A DNA stretch of 64,000 bases from Pochonia chlamydosporia 170. Taxonomy: Eukaryota > Ascomycota > Sordariomycetes > Hypocreales > Clavicipitaceae. The position numbers were made by a program, and so were the translations under genes. Of this stretch, positions 10,925 to 21,762 are shown piece after piece (within the stretch, counting starts at the first letter, position 1; each line of letters opens with the position of its first letter). Where the stretch lies: assembly GCF_001653235.2 (NCBI RefSeq), contig NC_035791.1, positions 3,658,001-3,722,000 on the forward strand. The letters run 5' to 3'. The notes beneath the pieces are model-generated. The model ran no database searches. It had not been told where the DNA came from and saw only the letters and a list, made by a program, of their open reading frames with translations.

Positions 10925-11173
10925 GCTAAAGCCCTGAAAGTCGCAACTGGTATTCATCATTGAGGGTCCTCACCTCAACGTAAAAGAGTGCCGGTAATGA
11001 AACATCACTCGTAGCAATGGGACGTCTGAGGCAGGAGACAGGTCAGCAAAGCTGATCGGGCTCTGTCTCCTTTGAGACCAAATTCTTCCTGGGCTAAAGC
11101 TCTGAAAGCCGTAACGGTGAATGTGTATTCATCATGGAAGGGTCCTCACATCAAAACCACAGAGTGCTAATGA
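10925..11173 (+). repeat. imperfect duplication of a ~75-bp non-coding module
   Basis: Two copies share the same word order and nearly the same spacing: GCTAAAGC (10925, 11093), CTGAAAG (10934, 11102), GTATTCATCAT (10950, 11125), GGGTCCTCAC (10964, 11140), AGAGTGC (10985, 11161) and TAATGA (10995, 11168). The sequence between words has diverged. No frame crosses the copies, so protein duplication does not explain it. Copy 2 runs directly into the C box of the C/D snoRNA candidate. This suggests repeated snoRNA-plus-flank units in one host transcript. Confidence 0.6.
11033..11071 (+). other. long imperfect hairpin between the two module copies
   Basis: AGGAGACAG (11033-11041) pairs perfectly with CTGTCTCCT (11063-11071). 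An inner stem TCAGC/GCTGA (11043-11047 with 11051-11055) closes an AAA loop, leaving an asymmetric bulge on the 3' side. It could be a structured RNA element or the fold of the first, degenerate module copy. No function is assigned. Confidence 0.5.
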
Positions 11174-11246
11174 TGACAATCTTATCAGCGGCATCTGCGC
11201 TATTGCAGTCAAGATTGCCACAATGCCGCGACAAGTCTGAAGCACT
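11163..11246 (+). ncRNA. candidate C/D-box snoRNA
   Basis: A C box ATGATGA (11170-11176, matching RUGAUGA) and a D box CTGA (11237-11240) are flanked by a perfect six-base terminal stem: AGTGCT at 11163-11168 pairs with AGCACT at 11241-11246. The length of 84 nt and the box spacing fit the C/D family. That family binds fibrillarin, Nop56/58 and Snu13 to guide 2'-O-methylation of rRNA in the nucleolus. The guide would be the bases just before the D box (about 11222-11236, ending GCGACAAGT). I could not place its rRNA target from memory. The preceding duplicated module suggests a multi-unit host transcript. Confidence 0.6.
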
Positions 11247-11618
11247 ATTTTATCAGGGGCAACGGCTGCGTTCATCTGGACATGGTCTTACATGCATTAA
11301 TACCTGCAAGTCACGGACGGAGATCAAATAATTTAATCAAAACATCTCCGCTCTTTCGATTGTCTAGCAAACATGAAGAGCTCCGGCATGAATGCATATC
11401 CTCCCAAAGGCAGCCATGCAAAATGGTGAATTTCCCGCCTTATAGAATACACCCATTACCGGATATTCATGTCTCTGAAGCTTCTATGCAGTCCCAGTTG
11501 GCAATGTCACCGCCATTGTTGCAAGTCATTCCCGTTCTTAATTCTTCTTCTTGTCTCTTGAAAGTTTGAGATACCCGCTCGACAGCAAGTTCTCAAGTCT
11601 ATTTCTTATATACACTGT
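11247..11618. other. non-coding stretch between snoRNA and protease 3' end
   Basis: No coding frame or box-paired RNA was found. It probably contains the 3' end of the snoRNA host transcript and the terminator of the minus-strand aspartic protease. Confidence 0.45.
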
Positions 11619-13215
11619 TTATTTATGGGGAGCCATTCCCAAACTGTTGTTTCCGCCGTTAAAGGCCACAAACTGAGACTTGAAAAAGATGTCGCCATAG
11701 ATGCCCAATTGCCCCTGAGGCGTCGCCTGGACGCCACCAAAGCACACTATTCGCCGCCGTGTCAGCATATTGCCACATGGTCATCTGTTCATTCTCATCT
11801 TGTTCAAGGAAAAAAGGTCAATACGTACTACCGTTACCAACTTGGGCAAAGTTGATATTGTCACCAGTAACTTTGGCCATGTACACGCCACCCACATCAA
11901 CGGCCAAGTCAGGCAACTTGGTGTTGCAAGGGAACGTAAATCCGCCCACCTGCTGGTCATTCTTCGCACCCTGTACCTGAGCATAATACGCCGTGACAAT
12001 CTTTGCATCAGCCAGCATGAGCGAAGTGCCAGTATCAGCAATAGCCTGGCCGCCGGACGTACCAGCCTGGGGCTTACCACCATTAACAGCAAACTTCTCG
12101 CTGCTGAATTGCCAGAACCCATTGGTGTTATTGACAGGAACCCATGCCAGCGCGCCCTGGAACTTAGATTGATCAATGGTGCCAAAGGTGTAGGCTCCCG
12201 CAGCGCCTTTGCGCAGGTCTGCTGTGAACACTGGCTGTGCAAGCGACGGCTTAATGTTGTCAAAGAAGGTCTGCTGCTTCTGCGGCTTAACGGTATTTAT
12301 CTTGGAAAAGGCAAGACCCATAAGGCCATCGTTATTCTGGTCCTTGATGAACTCCTGCGAGACGGCTGTGGCCAACTCGACGGGTTGTGCTGGGAATGCC
12401 GCGCCTCCGACGTCGACGACATCGGTGCCAACGTTGCCTTTAGCTCCGGAACCGTCACCGTAGGATATTGTGAATTGAGAGCCGGCCATCATTTTAAAGG
12501 TTTTGCTTTTGGCAGGGTCGTACACTCGATGACCGTTTGTGACGGAGGCTGCGAGCTGCGTGTTGAATACCCAGAGGTCCGAAGAGCCGGTATCGAAGTC
12601 TAGGTTCACAGTCTGGCCACCGATCTTGACTGGGGAAATGTATTCCGCATCGTTCTTCTCAGGCTTGGCGGCAACTGTCCCCGTTTGATTCCGGGCTCCG
12701 GTTCCGGGTGCCGGTGCTGTGTTGTTCGCTTTAACGGGTGGAGGAGTAGAACCGTTGCCGTTTTTGTTGCCTTTATTTCCATTTCCATTCCCGTTTCCAT
12801 TCGCGTTTTGGTTGCCATTGTTACTATTTTGATTCGCATTATTTCCATTCTGGTTCCCGTCCTGCTTGCCGTTCTGCTTCCCTCCACCAAGTCCAAGGTC
12901 TCCCAGCAACTCGCCTATCAGTCCCCGTCGATCCGCCTCGCTTCGGTCAAAGTACTGAAATGAGTTGGAGCCTCTTTTCGCCTGCGCCGCCGCCAGCTTC
13001 TTGTCCTGTGCCTCCATAGCAGCAACCAGACCCTCTGGCAAGGGCATCAGAAACTTCCTGTGCGCCTTCACCATCGCCCGAGGCCCATTGCGTCCAGTGA
13101 ACTTTGGGTTCGGCACTCTCTCGACGAGAAATGAACGTTTCTGAATGTCTGCCACGGTAAGGGTTGCACAGGCAAACACCGCACAAAGGTAGACGAAGAA
13201 AGACAGGGTATGCAT
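11619..13215 (-). CDS. secreted pepsin-type aspartic protease (A1) with Asn/Gly-rich linker
   Basis: A 504-aa preproenzyme from two exons, 13215-11829 and 11746-11619. Residues 1-22 are a hydrophobic signal peptide and a propeptide follows. Residues about 112-157 are a low-complexity Asn/Gly/Gln/Lys stretch before the catalytic domain. The two catalytic Asp sites are DTGSSDLWVF (Asp208) and DTGTSLML (Asp394), with the flap near YGDGSGAKG (about 252-260). The C-terminal exon is only 42 codons and supplies CFGGVQATPQG and the terminal GIYGDIFFKSQFVAFN block, which completes the A1 fold. Splicing at GTACGT is my choice; a nearby GT would change two residues. There is no GPI signal, so it is probably released. 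The start at 13215 is chosen because the upstream codons are not signal-like. Confidence 0.9.
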
Positions 13216-15272
13216 CTTGACAATACTACAACCAGTCAAGACAAAGGGCTGCCGTTTAGAAAAGAAGATTTTCACAGATCGACTATGGAGCACACGCCAG
13301 GTGGCCTATGTGAAATATTGTAAATATAAATAAAGAAAAGAATCAGAAAGAAAGAAATCGACGCTGTCGAAGCTTTCACTTGTCGAGAGCTTTGACCTGG
13401 AGAACTCTCAAACGACAGAAGAGAAAGGAATGATGAAAAATAATAAAGATAATACAATACAGTGACAGCTATGTAACAAAAAAGATTCGGTAAAACAGGA
13501 TGTAACAAATCGTGTTCACAACCGGCTTCTTTATGTTTCTGCCGTTTCCATCTTGTTCAGTATCAGACTCGGTTAGACATCTGATGGAGGCCGTTCGGCC
13601 CTCTCACCCGATTTCGCTCCAAACATCGGGTGCTCATGGCCGATCAGGGGAAATAGTAAGTTACGTATTGGAGATCAGAGCAATGCGCCGTGCACACGAC
13701 GGCTAGACCGGCACAAACAACACAGGTGAAGGATGTGACAGACACGACATTCGCAATGGAGTTTCAAACACGGCTCCTGCAGCTTAAAACAACGAAGTGC
13801 CCCAAACGGGTGGAGTTTTTAGTATCCGGCAGGGTTGGTTGGCTAAGACGGGCGCTGGTTGAAGATCGTGGCGGGATTGTGCGGATCAATCGGCAGAATG
13901 GCTGTGGCGGTTGGTGGCTTTGTTGGTGACCAGATCTTTGTTGCAATAACTAAAGACGGTGATCCGGCACAGCGGGAGCTTTAAAATGGCGCTGAAAGAA
14001 AATAGAGCGTGAGTGGACTTGCGCATGCAATCTTCAAACTACGCATGTCACGCTCTGAAGCATAATCCATCTTCAGAACTGGTTACCTGACGCGAATTAT
14101 TTTGTGTTGACGTAGGCTCTTCTAGTAATGGGGAATTTGTGTCATCCTTGGCCGGAGATAAATGCCGTTTCCTTGGATATAAGTCGGGGAGTATCAACAA
14201 TTGATCCTTTTTAACCGCGACCTTGCTAATAATAGCATCTTGGCTCAAGATTGTTTCCAGACCACTCGCACTTGTGATGCGGTCGTAATGAGATCGGCAC
14301 AGTTAGGAGTTTTGGGGGCTAAATGTAGCATTTAAATCCTACTAAAGGCTAGCTTGGGTCTTACCTCTCCCAAACGCACAGAGTTATCGCACCATGGCTT
14401 AATTCCTTTGTCCATAACTAAGTTTACACTAACATATAGCGATGCATAATTCTGTATTACGCGTTACGTAGTTTCTATCTCACTCAGTTTGATGCTCTAA
14501 CCTCAATCCATAGAGAACACAAAGTAACCAGCAGCTGGCTTGCGTGAGACTTGCTGTTGCCAACAACGTTTCACCAAGTCCCGCGCACAAGTCTAGCTAG
14601 CGCAACTTCGGTGATTTTGGGACAATAACGGAGGTCTTGCACAGTTGTAGGAGATTTTACTTTCCCCAAACGTCTGAAGACCGTGATTTAGGTGGCTATG
14701 ACTGGAGGATTTACCACTGTTGCTGAAACTCGCTTGGCGCCACCAAACAAGGGTGAAACTGCACCAGGTTGCAACACTAAGAGCATTCACACAGATGCTA
14801 TCTCATCTGGAACTAGCGGCTAAATTCTCTCTATTTCAGGCAGTAAAACAGTTGATTACACATTGGGGCGGCCACTCGGATCAATTCGATTTCATGGCGG
14901 GATGCATGTGTTGATCGAGTCTTGCGGTGCTTTGGAATCAGTTTGAGTGCAATACGAGGTCAGAGGCATTCCACCAACCAAAGACACTACACACGCTCAA
15001 AGATCGTATTTTGTAGTTAGTTGTGGGCAAGTATGTTTATATTTATCTGTGACTCACAGGGCAGTATACAAGAAATAACTTCTCGTCACTGTCAAGTCAG
15101 CCCTAAACAGCAATTGACGTTCCAATATCAGTAATAATGGTAGCAACAGCAAGATGCACACTTTAACTACCCAGTATGTGACTGGAAAGTTCTCTAGCAG
15201 TTCTATAAACCAACTATTCTTCAAGCACACCAGAGCTCATCATCCAAAGGCATTCACTCCCACATCACAACC
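13216..15272. other. 2-kb non-coding stretch
   Basis: The part near 13216 is A-rich leader and promoter sequence of the aspartic protease. The rest shows only short frames with no family resemblance. I recognise no repeats or RNA genes. It could be decayed sequence, but nothing identifiable remains. Confidence 0.5.
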
Positions 15273-16726
15273 TCACGCCTTCAAATACTCACTCTTGCCA
15301 ATCCTCTCACACAACTCCTTCAAAATCTTACCCGCAGCCTCATAATCCTGCAAATCTAAATAAATCTGCGCACTAATCCGCACCCAAAACCTATCACCAA
15401 TAAAAAACCTCGACAAAAACGTCTTGTAATCGCTCACCAACGTCTGCGCCATCCACTGAAACACCACGTCCTTATCCTCCCTCGCAACAACAACATCCGT
15501 CTCCTTGGCCCCTTCTCCCCGTTCGCCCACCCAAACCGGCAAGGCAACGTTCCCCATCGCGCAGTTCGTCATCGTTCCCTTACTATTATCAAGATACGTC
15601 GTACCCAGAGCATCAGCCACGAGCTTTATCCCCTTCTTGTTCAGATCCCACAGATACGAAATAATCTTGTCCTCGCCGCCGCAAACATCTCGTCGCCACG
15701 CAATGCTGTCCTTCACACAGAGATACGGCCCGTTGTCCCTCGTGCCCACAAACTCAAAACTATTGACGTAGGCGCTCTTCGCGCTCGGCGGCAACGGCGT
15801 AGTCCGCTGCACTAGTTTCGGAATGAAGCCATGGCTGGTGGCGAGCGTGGTGCGCAGAACGTGCTGATTCCTGACGGGCGTGTAGAAGACGGCGCAGCCT
15901 CGGGGAACGTGCAACCACTTGTGGCAGTTTGACACGAAGTAGTCTGGGTCGGCGGCCGTGAGATCAAGCGGCAGCATGCCGATTCCTTGTGCTCCGTCCA
16001 CGAGGCTGGTTACCCCGAGCTCTTTGCACACTTTGATCATCTCGATCCAGGGGAAGACCACGCCGGGTCGGGAGGTGACAACATCGAAGATGCAGACTTT
16101 TGCGCGCTTGCCATCGGCTTGGACCTTGCTGACGGCTTTGCGAAACTTGTCGATAATTTCGGAGTCTTCGAGGGGATAGGTGAGCTCGATGCCTCGATGC
16201 TCTAGCTTTCCGTTGAAATACTCGACGAGGTAGTCGGCTGCCTTGCCGCATGCTTCGTATACTGTTGAAAAGCTGAGGATGACATCGTTGCCGTCCTCGG
16301 CCCAGGTCAGGTTGCGGAGGACGGTGTTGACACCATCTGTGGCGTTGCCGACAAAGACTACAGTGTCGAGGGGAGCATTGATCAGTTTGGCGACTTCTTC
16401 ACGAGCCGCATCGAGAAGCTTAGGCTGATCGAATAGGATGAACTGATCTGGCCGGGACTCTGCCTGGTCTTGATATGCACGAAGCTTGTCACGGATGTGG
16501 TGGGGATATGTGCCGAATGATCCTGCATGTCAGAGTTAGAATGGGGTGCAAGATCCCACATGGAGGCTGAGTAAGTCTGGATGTCTTATGTAAGTGATAT
16601 TTTCATACCGTGGTTCAAGTTGTGCCATGCTGGATCGAAAAGAAACTCTTTTTTCCATTCAGGTCCAAATGGCTTCGCCTCTCCATTTGTCTTGCCCCTC
16701 ACTGCGAGTACGTCTTGGTGGCCCAT
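15273..16726 (-). CDS. PLP-dependent class V aminotransferase-like enzyme
   Basis: A 455-aa protein from exons 16726-16609 and 16522-15273, joined inside HNLNHG-SFGTYP. This FGTYP opening is typical of isopenicillin-N-epimerase-like and cysteine-desulfurase-like class V enzymes. PLP-site features: GNATDGVNTVLRNL near residues 98-110 (phosphate contact), LVDGAQGIGMLPLD (Asp near 215, pyridine nitrogen), and SNCHKWLHVPRG with the Schiff-base Lys at 241. There is no signal peptide. Such fungal proteins are often annotated as epimerases or hercynylcysteine sulfoxide lyases (ergothioneine pathway). The sequence supports the fold and cofactor but not which of these reactions occurs. The upstream neighbour on the same strand is the sirtuin; the 0.8-kb gap argues against a shared transcript. 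Confidence 0.85.
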
Positions 16727-17570
16727 GATGGTGGTGAGTGAGCTGTATGGCCAAGTGTATTGTTGGTGTAGTTGGACAAGTAAAGGGATGTCTTTTGTCC
16801 AAAAGACGGGCAATTAAATGAAGAAAAATGTCAATGACTCAATGCGACATGCATATGAATGATCCTAGAAGTGAAGTCAGTGAATACAAATGAAATATGT
16901 CGCCTGCAATTGCACAAGTGACTCAGTTGGTGTGAAATCTCCACCATCGGCGAGACAGAGACGGAGAATTAGTTGATCTATCCAAAGCTAGCCATGCGTG
17001 TCCAGTCCATTACTCCATCAAACCCCCACACATTCCCAACGCCTAGAACATTATATGGACCGTCAATTGCGCCCTTTCTATTCTCAGACCATGTACAGGA
17101 TGACTGTCATTGGAGCTGTTATCTTCTTCACGCCGACATTGAAGCTGTCAATGGGGGATCCAATGCCACATCCCCAATGTAGAAACGCCGAGGCTAGCCG
17201 CAGTACCGAGCTGAGGTGACTATGTCTACCAGACTGTAGTAGTTCACAAGACAACATGAAATTTGGACGGACGCCGGCATCGGGTCAGAAGGCGGCAGCA
17301 TGTCACAGGAGGTCTTCGACAATTATGGCAGATGTAATGACTCCGTGATGTCAATCCACTCGCTTCCTCATTGAAAATGAACACTTTGGGTGTTTTCCAT
17401 ATCTAATGGTTAAAATTGCATCTCAACACATTCCCCCTTCAAAGCAATGAGCCTGCCTCTCAGAATACAAACGCCCGCTGTCTGAAATGCATTCATGTCC
17501 CGCCACCCTACTCTAACCAATTGAGTGTATATCGTTGTGTACATTTATCGTTCATAACTTCCGCCTCATG
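16727..17570. other. non-coding stretch, nothing recognised
   Basis: Holds the promoter of the class V enzyme and the 3' flank of the sirtuin. Only short frames lie inside. Confidence 0.5.
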
Positions 17571-20413
17571 TTATTGATTGCAACTCCAAGTAGACCCCCA
17601 GTTCTTCAATCGACCGTCCAAGCTTCCGTCTACGTGCTTTCGTGGCATTGACCTTGTCATTACTGGGCTCGTCCTCAGACCGGCTAATGCGAGGGCTGCA
17701 TTCGCTTCTTCTTTCGTCCCGCTATGGTCCGGGCGCCAATTTTCGTTTTGTGTTGGAAGCCCCCTGCCAGGAAGTGGTGTATTGGGCAGCCCGGCAAGCA
17801 TATCCTCTATAAAGAATGCATTATGTCTCTGAAAAGCTCGCGCACTTCGCAAGTTGGGTGACAAGGACATGAGAGGGCCGCTTGGCGGACTCTTTGGCTC
17901 CAGTGCTCGAGGTTTCCCGTATAGCGGAGTTGTCTGACTTGCCGTCATCTTTCGCAAAGGCGGCAATTTCAAGTCATCCTTCCGCGTTTTTTGTGACAAA
18001 GCCCCTCCTCGTCTTCGCCCGACTGCTGGCGATGGAACCTCTTCACCATCAATCATCTTTCTCTTCCTTACCCTGGCGTTTTCCTTGACCGAGCTCAAGA
18101 TAGAGCTGGTGCTGCCAACCTCCCGAGGGCCGATTGCTTGAGGTGTCGCTGGCTCGACCACATCGCCAGATTCCTGGCCCGTTGAGGAAGCTTCGGTCTT
18201 CTTGCGCGACCTGCCGTGGTTGGGATTGAGAGTAGATGACCTCCTCTGCCCTTTTTCTAGAGCCCCAGGAGCCGATTTTCTTGGTCGTTTCTGCCTTGGC
18301 TTGGTCGCTTTTTGCTCATGTGTTGCCGCCGTTTGCGGTATAGACAGAGATGCTCGTCGAAGTGGTGGACTTTCAGTTGCTGCATTTGTGATCCGATGTA
18401 GCTCGCTGAGGACTTTGAATGTCCAGTAGGCGCCGGTGACCTTTGTGTCACGTAGCGCAACGGGATTCGCAACTGGGGGTTTCTTTTTCTCTTGTTTCGC
18501 GCCATCTTCTGAGGTTCCGCTAGATTCCCGTTTCCTTCTAAGTTTTGGAGGCTCGGGCTCTTGCCAGAGTTTTGGTACCCTGACTTGCAAATCGTCAACC
18601 CAGGCATCGCAATCCCACTGTACCCAGTAGTCGATGATGTCTCCCCAGATGCTGTCAGGCGGCTTGGTAAAGTTGACAAAGACGACTTTCCCGCCCTTGC
18701 TGTGGACTGCTTTTGCAAACTCTCTCACCATAACCTTCAGCCCATGAACCCTGAGGCTTGTACCCAAGATCAGAAGCATGTCAGGATACAAACCCAGGTC
18801 ATGGGTCACAATTGGGCTGATTAGATGTGAATTGGGATGTTCTTCGCCATAAAGAACAATATCAGGGCGTAGCTTGCCAACACCTAAGGCGCGTTTCCCT
18901 CTCTCTTCCCGTGCCACTGTTGCTCCAACACAGTGAGGGCACTCAGGTTGCTGGCCCGAGAGGGTGTCTTGTTCTCGATCATCGTCGTCCCAAGAACAGA
19001 CTTTGCCACAGAGGAAGCATCGGAGGAGGTCCAATGACCCATGGAGAAACACACATTCCACTCCAGACCGGGGCAATTCCTTCTTCCCAGTTTTCGGTAA
19101 CGGCTTGGCCTGATCGGCCGAGGGTAGTTCCTTGTCAGTACAGTTCCCATCCGAGGACGAAGATTGTGACTGCTGATTAGACTCCGTAGAAGCACTAGGT
19201 TGGCTAGAAGGCTCAGATGGCTGTCTATCAAGGGGAGTTGAATTTGCTTCGTCAACCATTTTATTCAACTGCGACGTGTTTGCGGTGGATCGGCGCGAAA
19301 ACCGACCACGACTGCCAGGTCCGTCTTGTAACCGCGTTGAAAGTCCAACTTTCTCTTCGATCTGATCAATATTCTGGGTATAGCATCTGACCAATTTTCC
19401 ACGGTCCCGCAAATGGCTAATGAACCGATGCGACGTCGTTGGCTCGGCATCTTTAATCTTCTGCCGTAATGATGTTGCAAACGTGTAGAAAACTGATGTT
19501 CGTATCGGATCTGACCAAATATTGGCGTCGAAAAGATCCTTGCCTTTCATATTTGGTAACGTATTTTTGCCCCCAGTAGAACCTTGAGATGAAGCAAAGT
19601 TGTTTGCGGGAGAGTCAGTTTCGTCCACCTCGGATGGCGACGTACTGCTTCGTCTTTCAGAGCTCGCCTCGGATGGGGATATTGGTTCAAAAGGATCGAA
19701 AAGCACTGGCGGAGGGGATGAAAGCGGTGATGAGCTTAGTGGAAGAGCCACGTTCGCTATATACCGATGTGTGTGCGATCGAAAAGTTGATGGAGGGATG
19801 AGGAAGTCTTCAGCCGGGGGAGACGAGAGTGGCGATGTGTTGAGGTCCATAGCAGAAAACGTTGCCACTTTAGAGCGTGGTGTGGTGAACCTAGTCTCCA
19901 CGATTATTTGTGTAGCCGTTGATGTTGCTGTAGTGGGAGTCTCCCCAGCGGGCTCTGGTAACTCTGCATTTACAAGCAAAGAAGGCTCTTCCTCACGCAA
20001 ACCATTGCAGTTTTCCGTTTTGACGATTATAGAGTCAGCGTCCGTCTCTTCATCCACTGAGAGTTTCCTTCTCTTTACGGGACGTGATTCGTCACCATCT
20101 CCAATCTGTTCTTCATTGTCGTCTATCGTGTCGTCCTGACGCGCTTGCCGAGAAGCAGCATCAAATTGGGCCTGAATGAGCGAGTACAATCCGTTTTCTG
20201 ATCGAAAGTCCTGGGAGGCGGTTAGCTACCGTTGCCCATTTTTGCGTTTCTAAGGAGCCGTCAGAGAGGGAGAAGAGGTTTCCATACCGGTATACCAGAG
20301 TTCGTGCTTATACCGGCGCCGGTGACAACAACCACTTTCCGGGCCTTCAGTACAGCTGTCGCAACATTCCGTAGATGCTCTTCACTTCCCGGTTCGACGT
20401 GCTGGGTTGGCAT
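17571..20413 (-). CDS. HST4: Sir2-family NAD-dependent histone deacetylase, Hst3/Hst4 type
   Basis: A 921-aa nuclear sirtuin from exons 20413-20288 and 20210-17571. The splice rejoins VVVVTGAGISTNSGIP to DFRSENGLYSL, the NAD-binding GAGxS...GIPDFRS motif. Later core motifs are CYTQNIDQIEEKVGL (catalytic loop), VFLHGSLDLLRCFLC (His proton acceptor and first zinc Cys pair), CPHC (second pair), GEEHPNSH and LLILGTSLRVHG. These match Hst3/Hst4, known in yeast to remove histone H3 K56 acetylation. Two long insertions interrupt the core: an acidic/Ser-rich one after DFRSENGLYSLIQ carrying a basic RPVKRRKL patch, and one between the TQNID and HGS motifs. A basic, disordered C-terminal tail of over 300 residues ends with a small conserved-looking EEANAALALAGLRTS segment. 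An upstream in-frame region without ATG makes 20413 the preferred start. Confidence 0.88.
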
Positions 20414-21762
20414 CGTCGCGGCTTTAGCTGGCTGCAAAACTTGCGCGTCATGTGAGGACTGGCTACCCTCCGTTTGCTGGTTCAACCCAGTACACGCGTT
20501 TGAATCGCTTCTGAGCGAGGCGGATTTGTTGCGAAGGACGTCCCAACTTAAACCGCAGACGTAGTAAGCTTGGTTTGGGTAGGAGACTGAGCCAGCATTG
20601 TATAGTTTTCGTGGACGACTCGTGTTTTCTGTCAAAACCGTGCAGTGTGGGGAATTTCGAGCTTGAATCCGAAGTGATCAAGAGGTGAAGTGAATCGAGC
20701 GCGCCAGGGTTCTGGTGCGGGAGCTTCAGTCCGTTTGGAGAGCCCAGCAGCAACGCGCGCCAACTAAATGAATTCCAACTATCCAAAAATAAAAGTCAAA
20801 GAGATATCGCAAATGCACAAAAAACAATTGGACACAGAATCAGTCAATCAGTCATCCAAGACAGCAAATGCTATGTCAGAGCACAGCATATGTCTTGAGT
20901 AAGGCTGAACTTGAACCAAACATCCGAAGTCGAGGTTGACGCGCTTTCATGGTGGCTGTTGTTGACGTCCATGGCGCGGCGGTTCTTTCCCTGTCAATCC
21001 CTCTAACCTTCTCTATCGGTGAAAATGCCCGTTCCTGCCCCAGTTATGTCCCATTCTGGTTCGACTAAGGACAGCTGTGGCCGGTTATTCGTCAAAGCTT
21101 GGCCACTGGTGGGTCTCTGCGGGCGCTAGGGAAGTCAACAACTGGAGGCAGGAACAAACAGAACTTGGAACCTTGTGTCAAAGGCATCGCCAGCTTGACG
21201 GCTTTCTCGTTGTTTTTGAAGCACTTCAGTTTTGGCCGTCGGCTAGGACGAAGGGAAAGCAACTAGGTCTCTCACACAAGATGTCCTCATTTATTACCCG
21301 ATGGAGCTTTCCCACGAGGCGTTTGCCGATCAACGTGGGGAGTGGCTTGCCCAGTTGCACTAATCTGTCCCCCGCTTCAACGACTCCAGTTCAACAGATA
21401 ACATCATCCCGAGAAGGTCGATGTTCCCCCACGTAAACACAATCTGTTTGAATGCGTCTACCGAAGCCCCCGGTCAGATTGTACTTCCATTGCAGAGCGT
21501 ATTCGACTTTCGGGCACCTTTGTTCGCGATGGAGAGATATCCGACGGGTTTTTGGATCGACTGCTTCCACCCGGAGTTGCATGATAAGGCATTCCCCCAC
21601 ACTCCGGTAGGCACAACGGCGAGGGAACCTGTACGGTATTGTAGTTGAATGGTCAGATATAAAATGAGGCTGACAGCACCAAACTGTTACAAGACAGCAA
21701 GAATCCGCATGTCAATCTCATTCTGAATATCTGGTTGTTACCCAGGACTCGTATTGAACAAC
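20414..21762. other. divergent intergenic region of sirtuin and fucosidase
   Basis: About 1.3 kb between divergent starts. The frame upstream of the sirtuin ATG stays open to about 20635 but has no in-frame ATG before 20413, so it may be leader sequence. No RNA gene or repeat seen. Confidence 0.5.

Noticed and set aside
10989..11033. A second complete C/D snoRNA in module copy 1 (TAATGA with CTGA at 11026 and a TGCC/GGCA stem).
   Set aside because: The box spacing is too short for a functional C/D snoRNA and the C box is degenerate. It is better seen as a decayed or different element.
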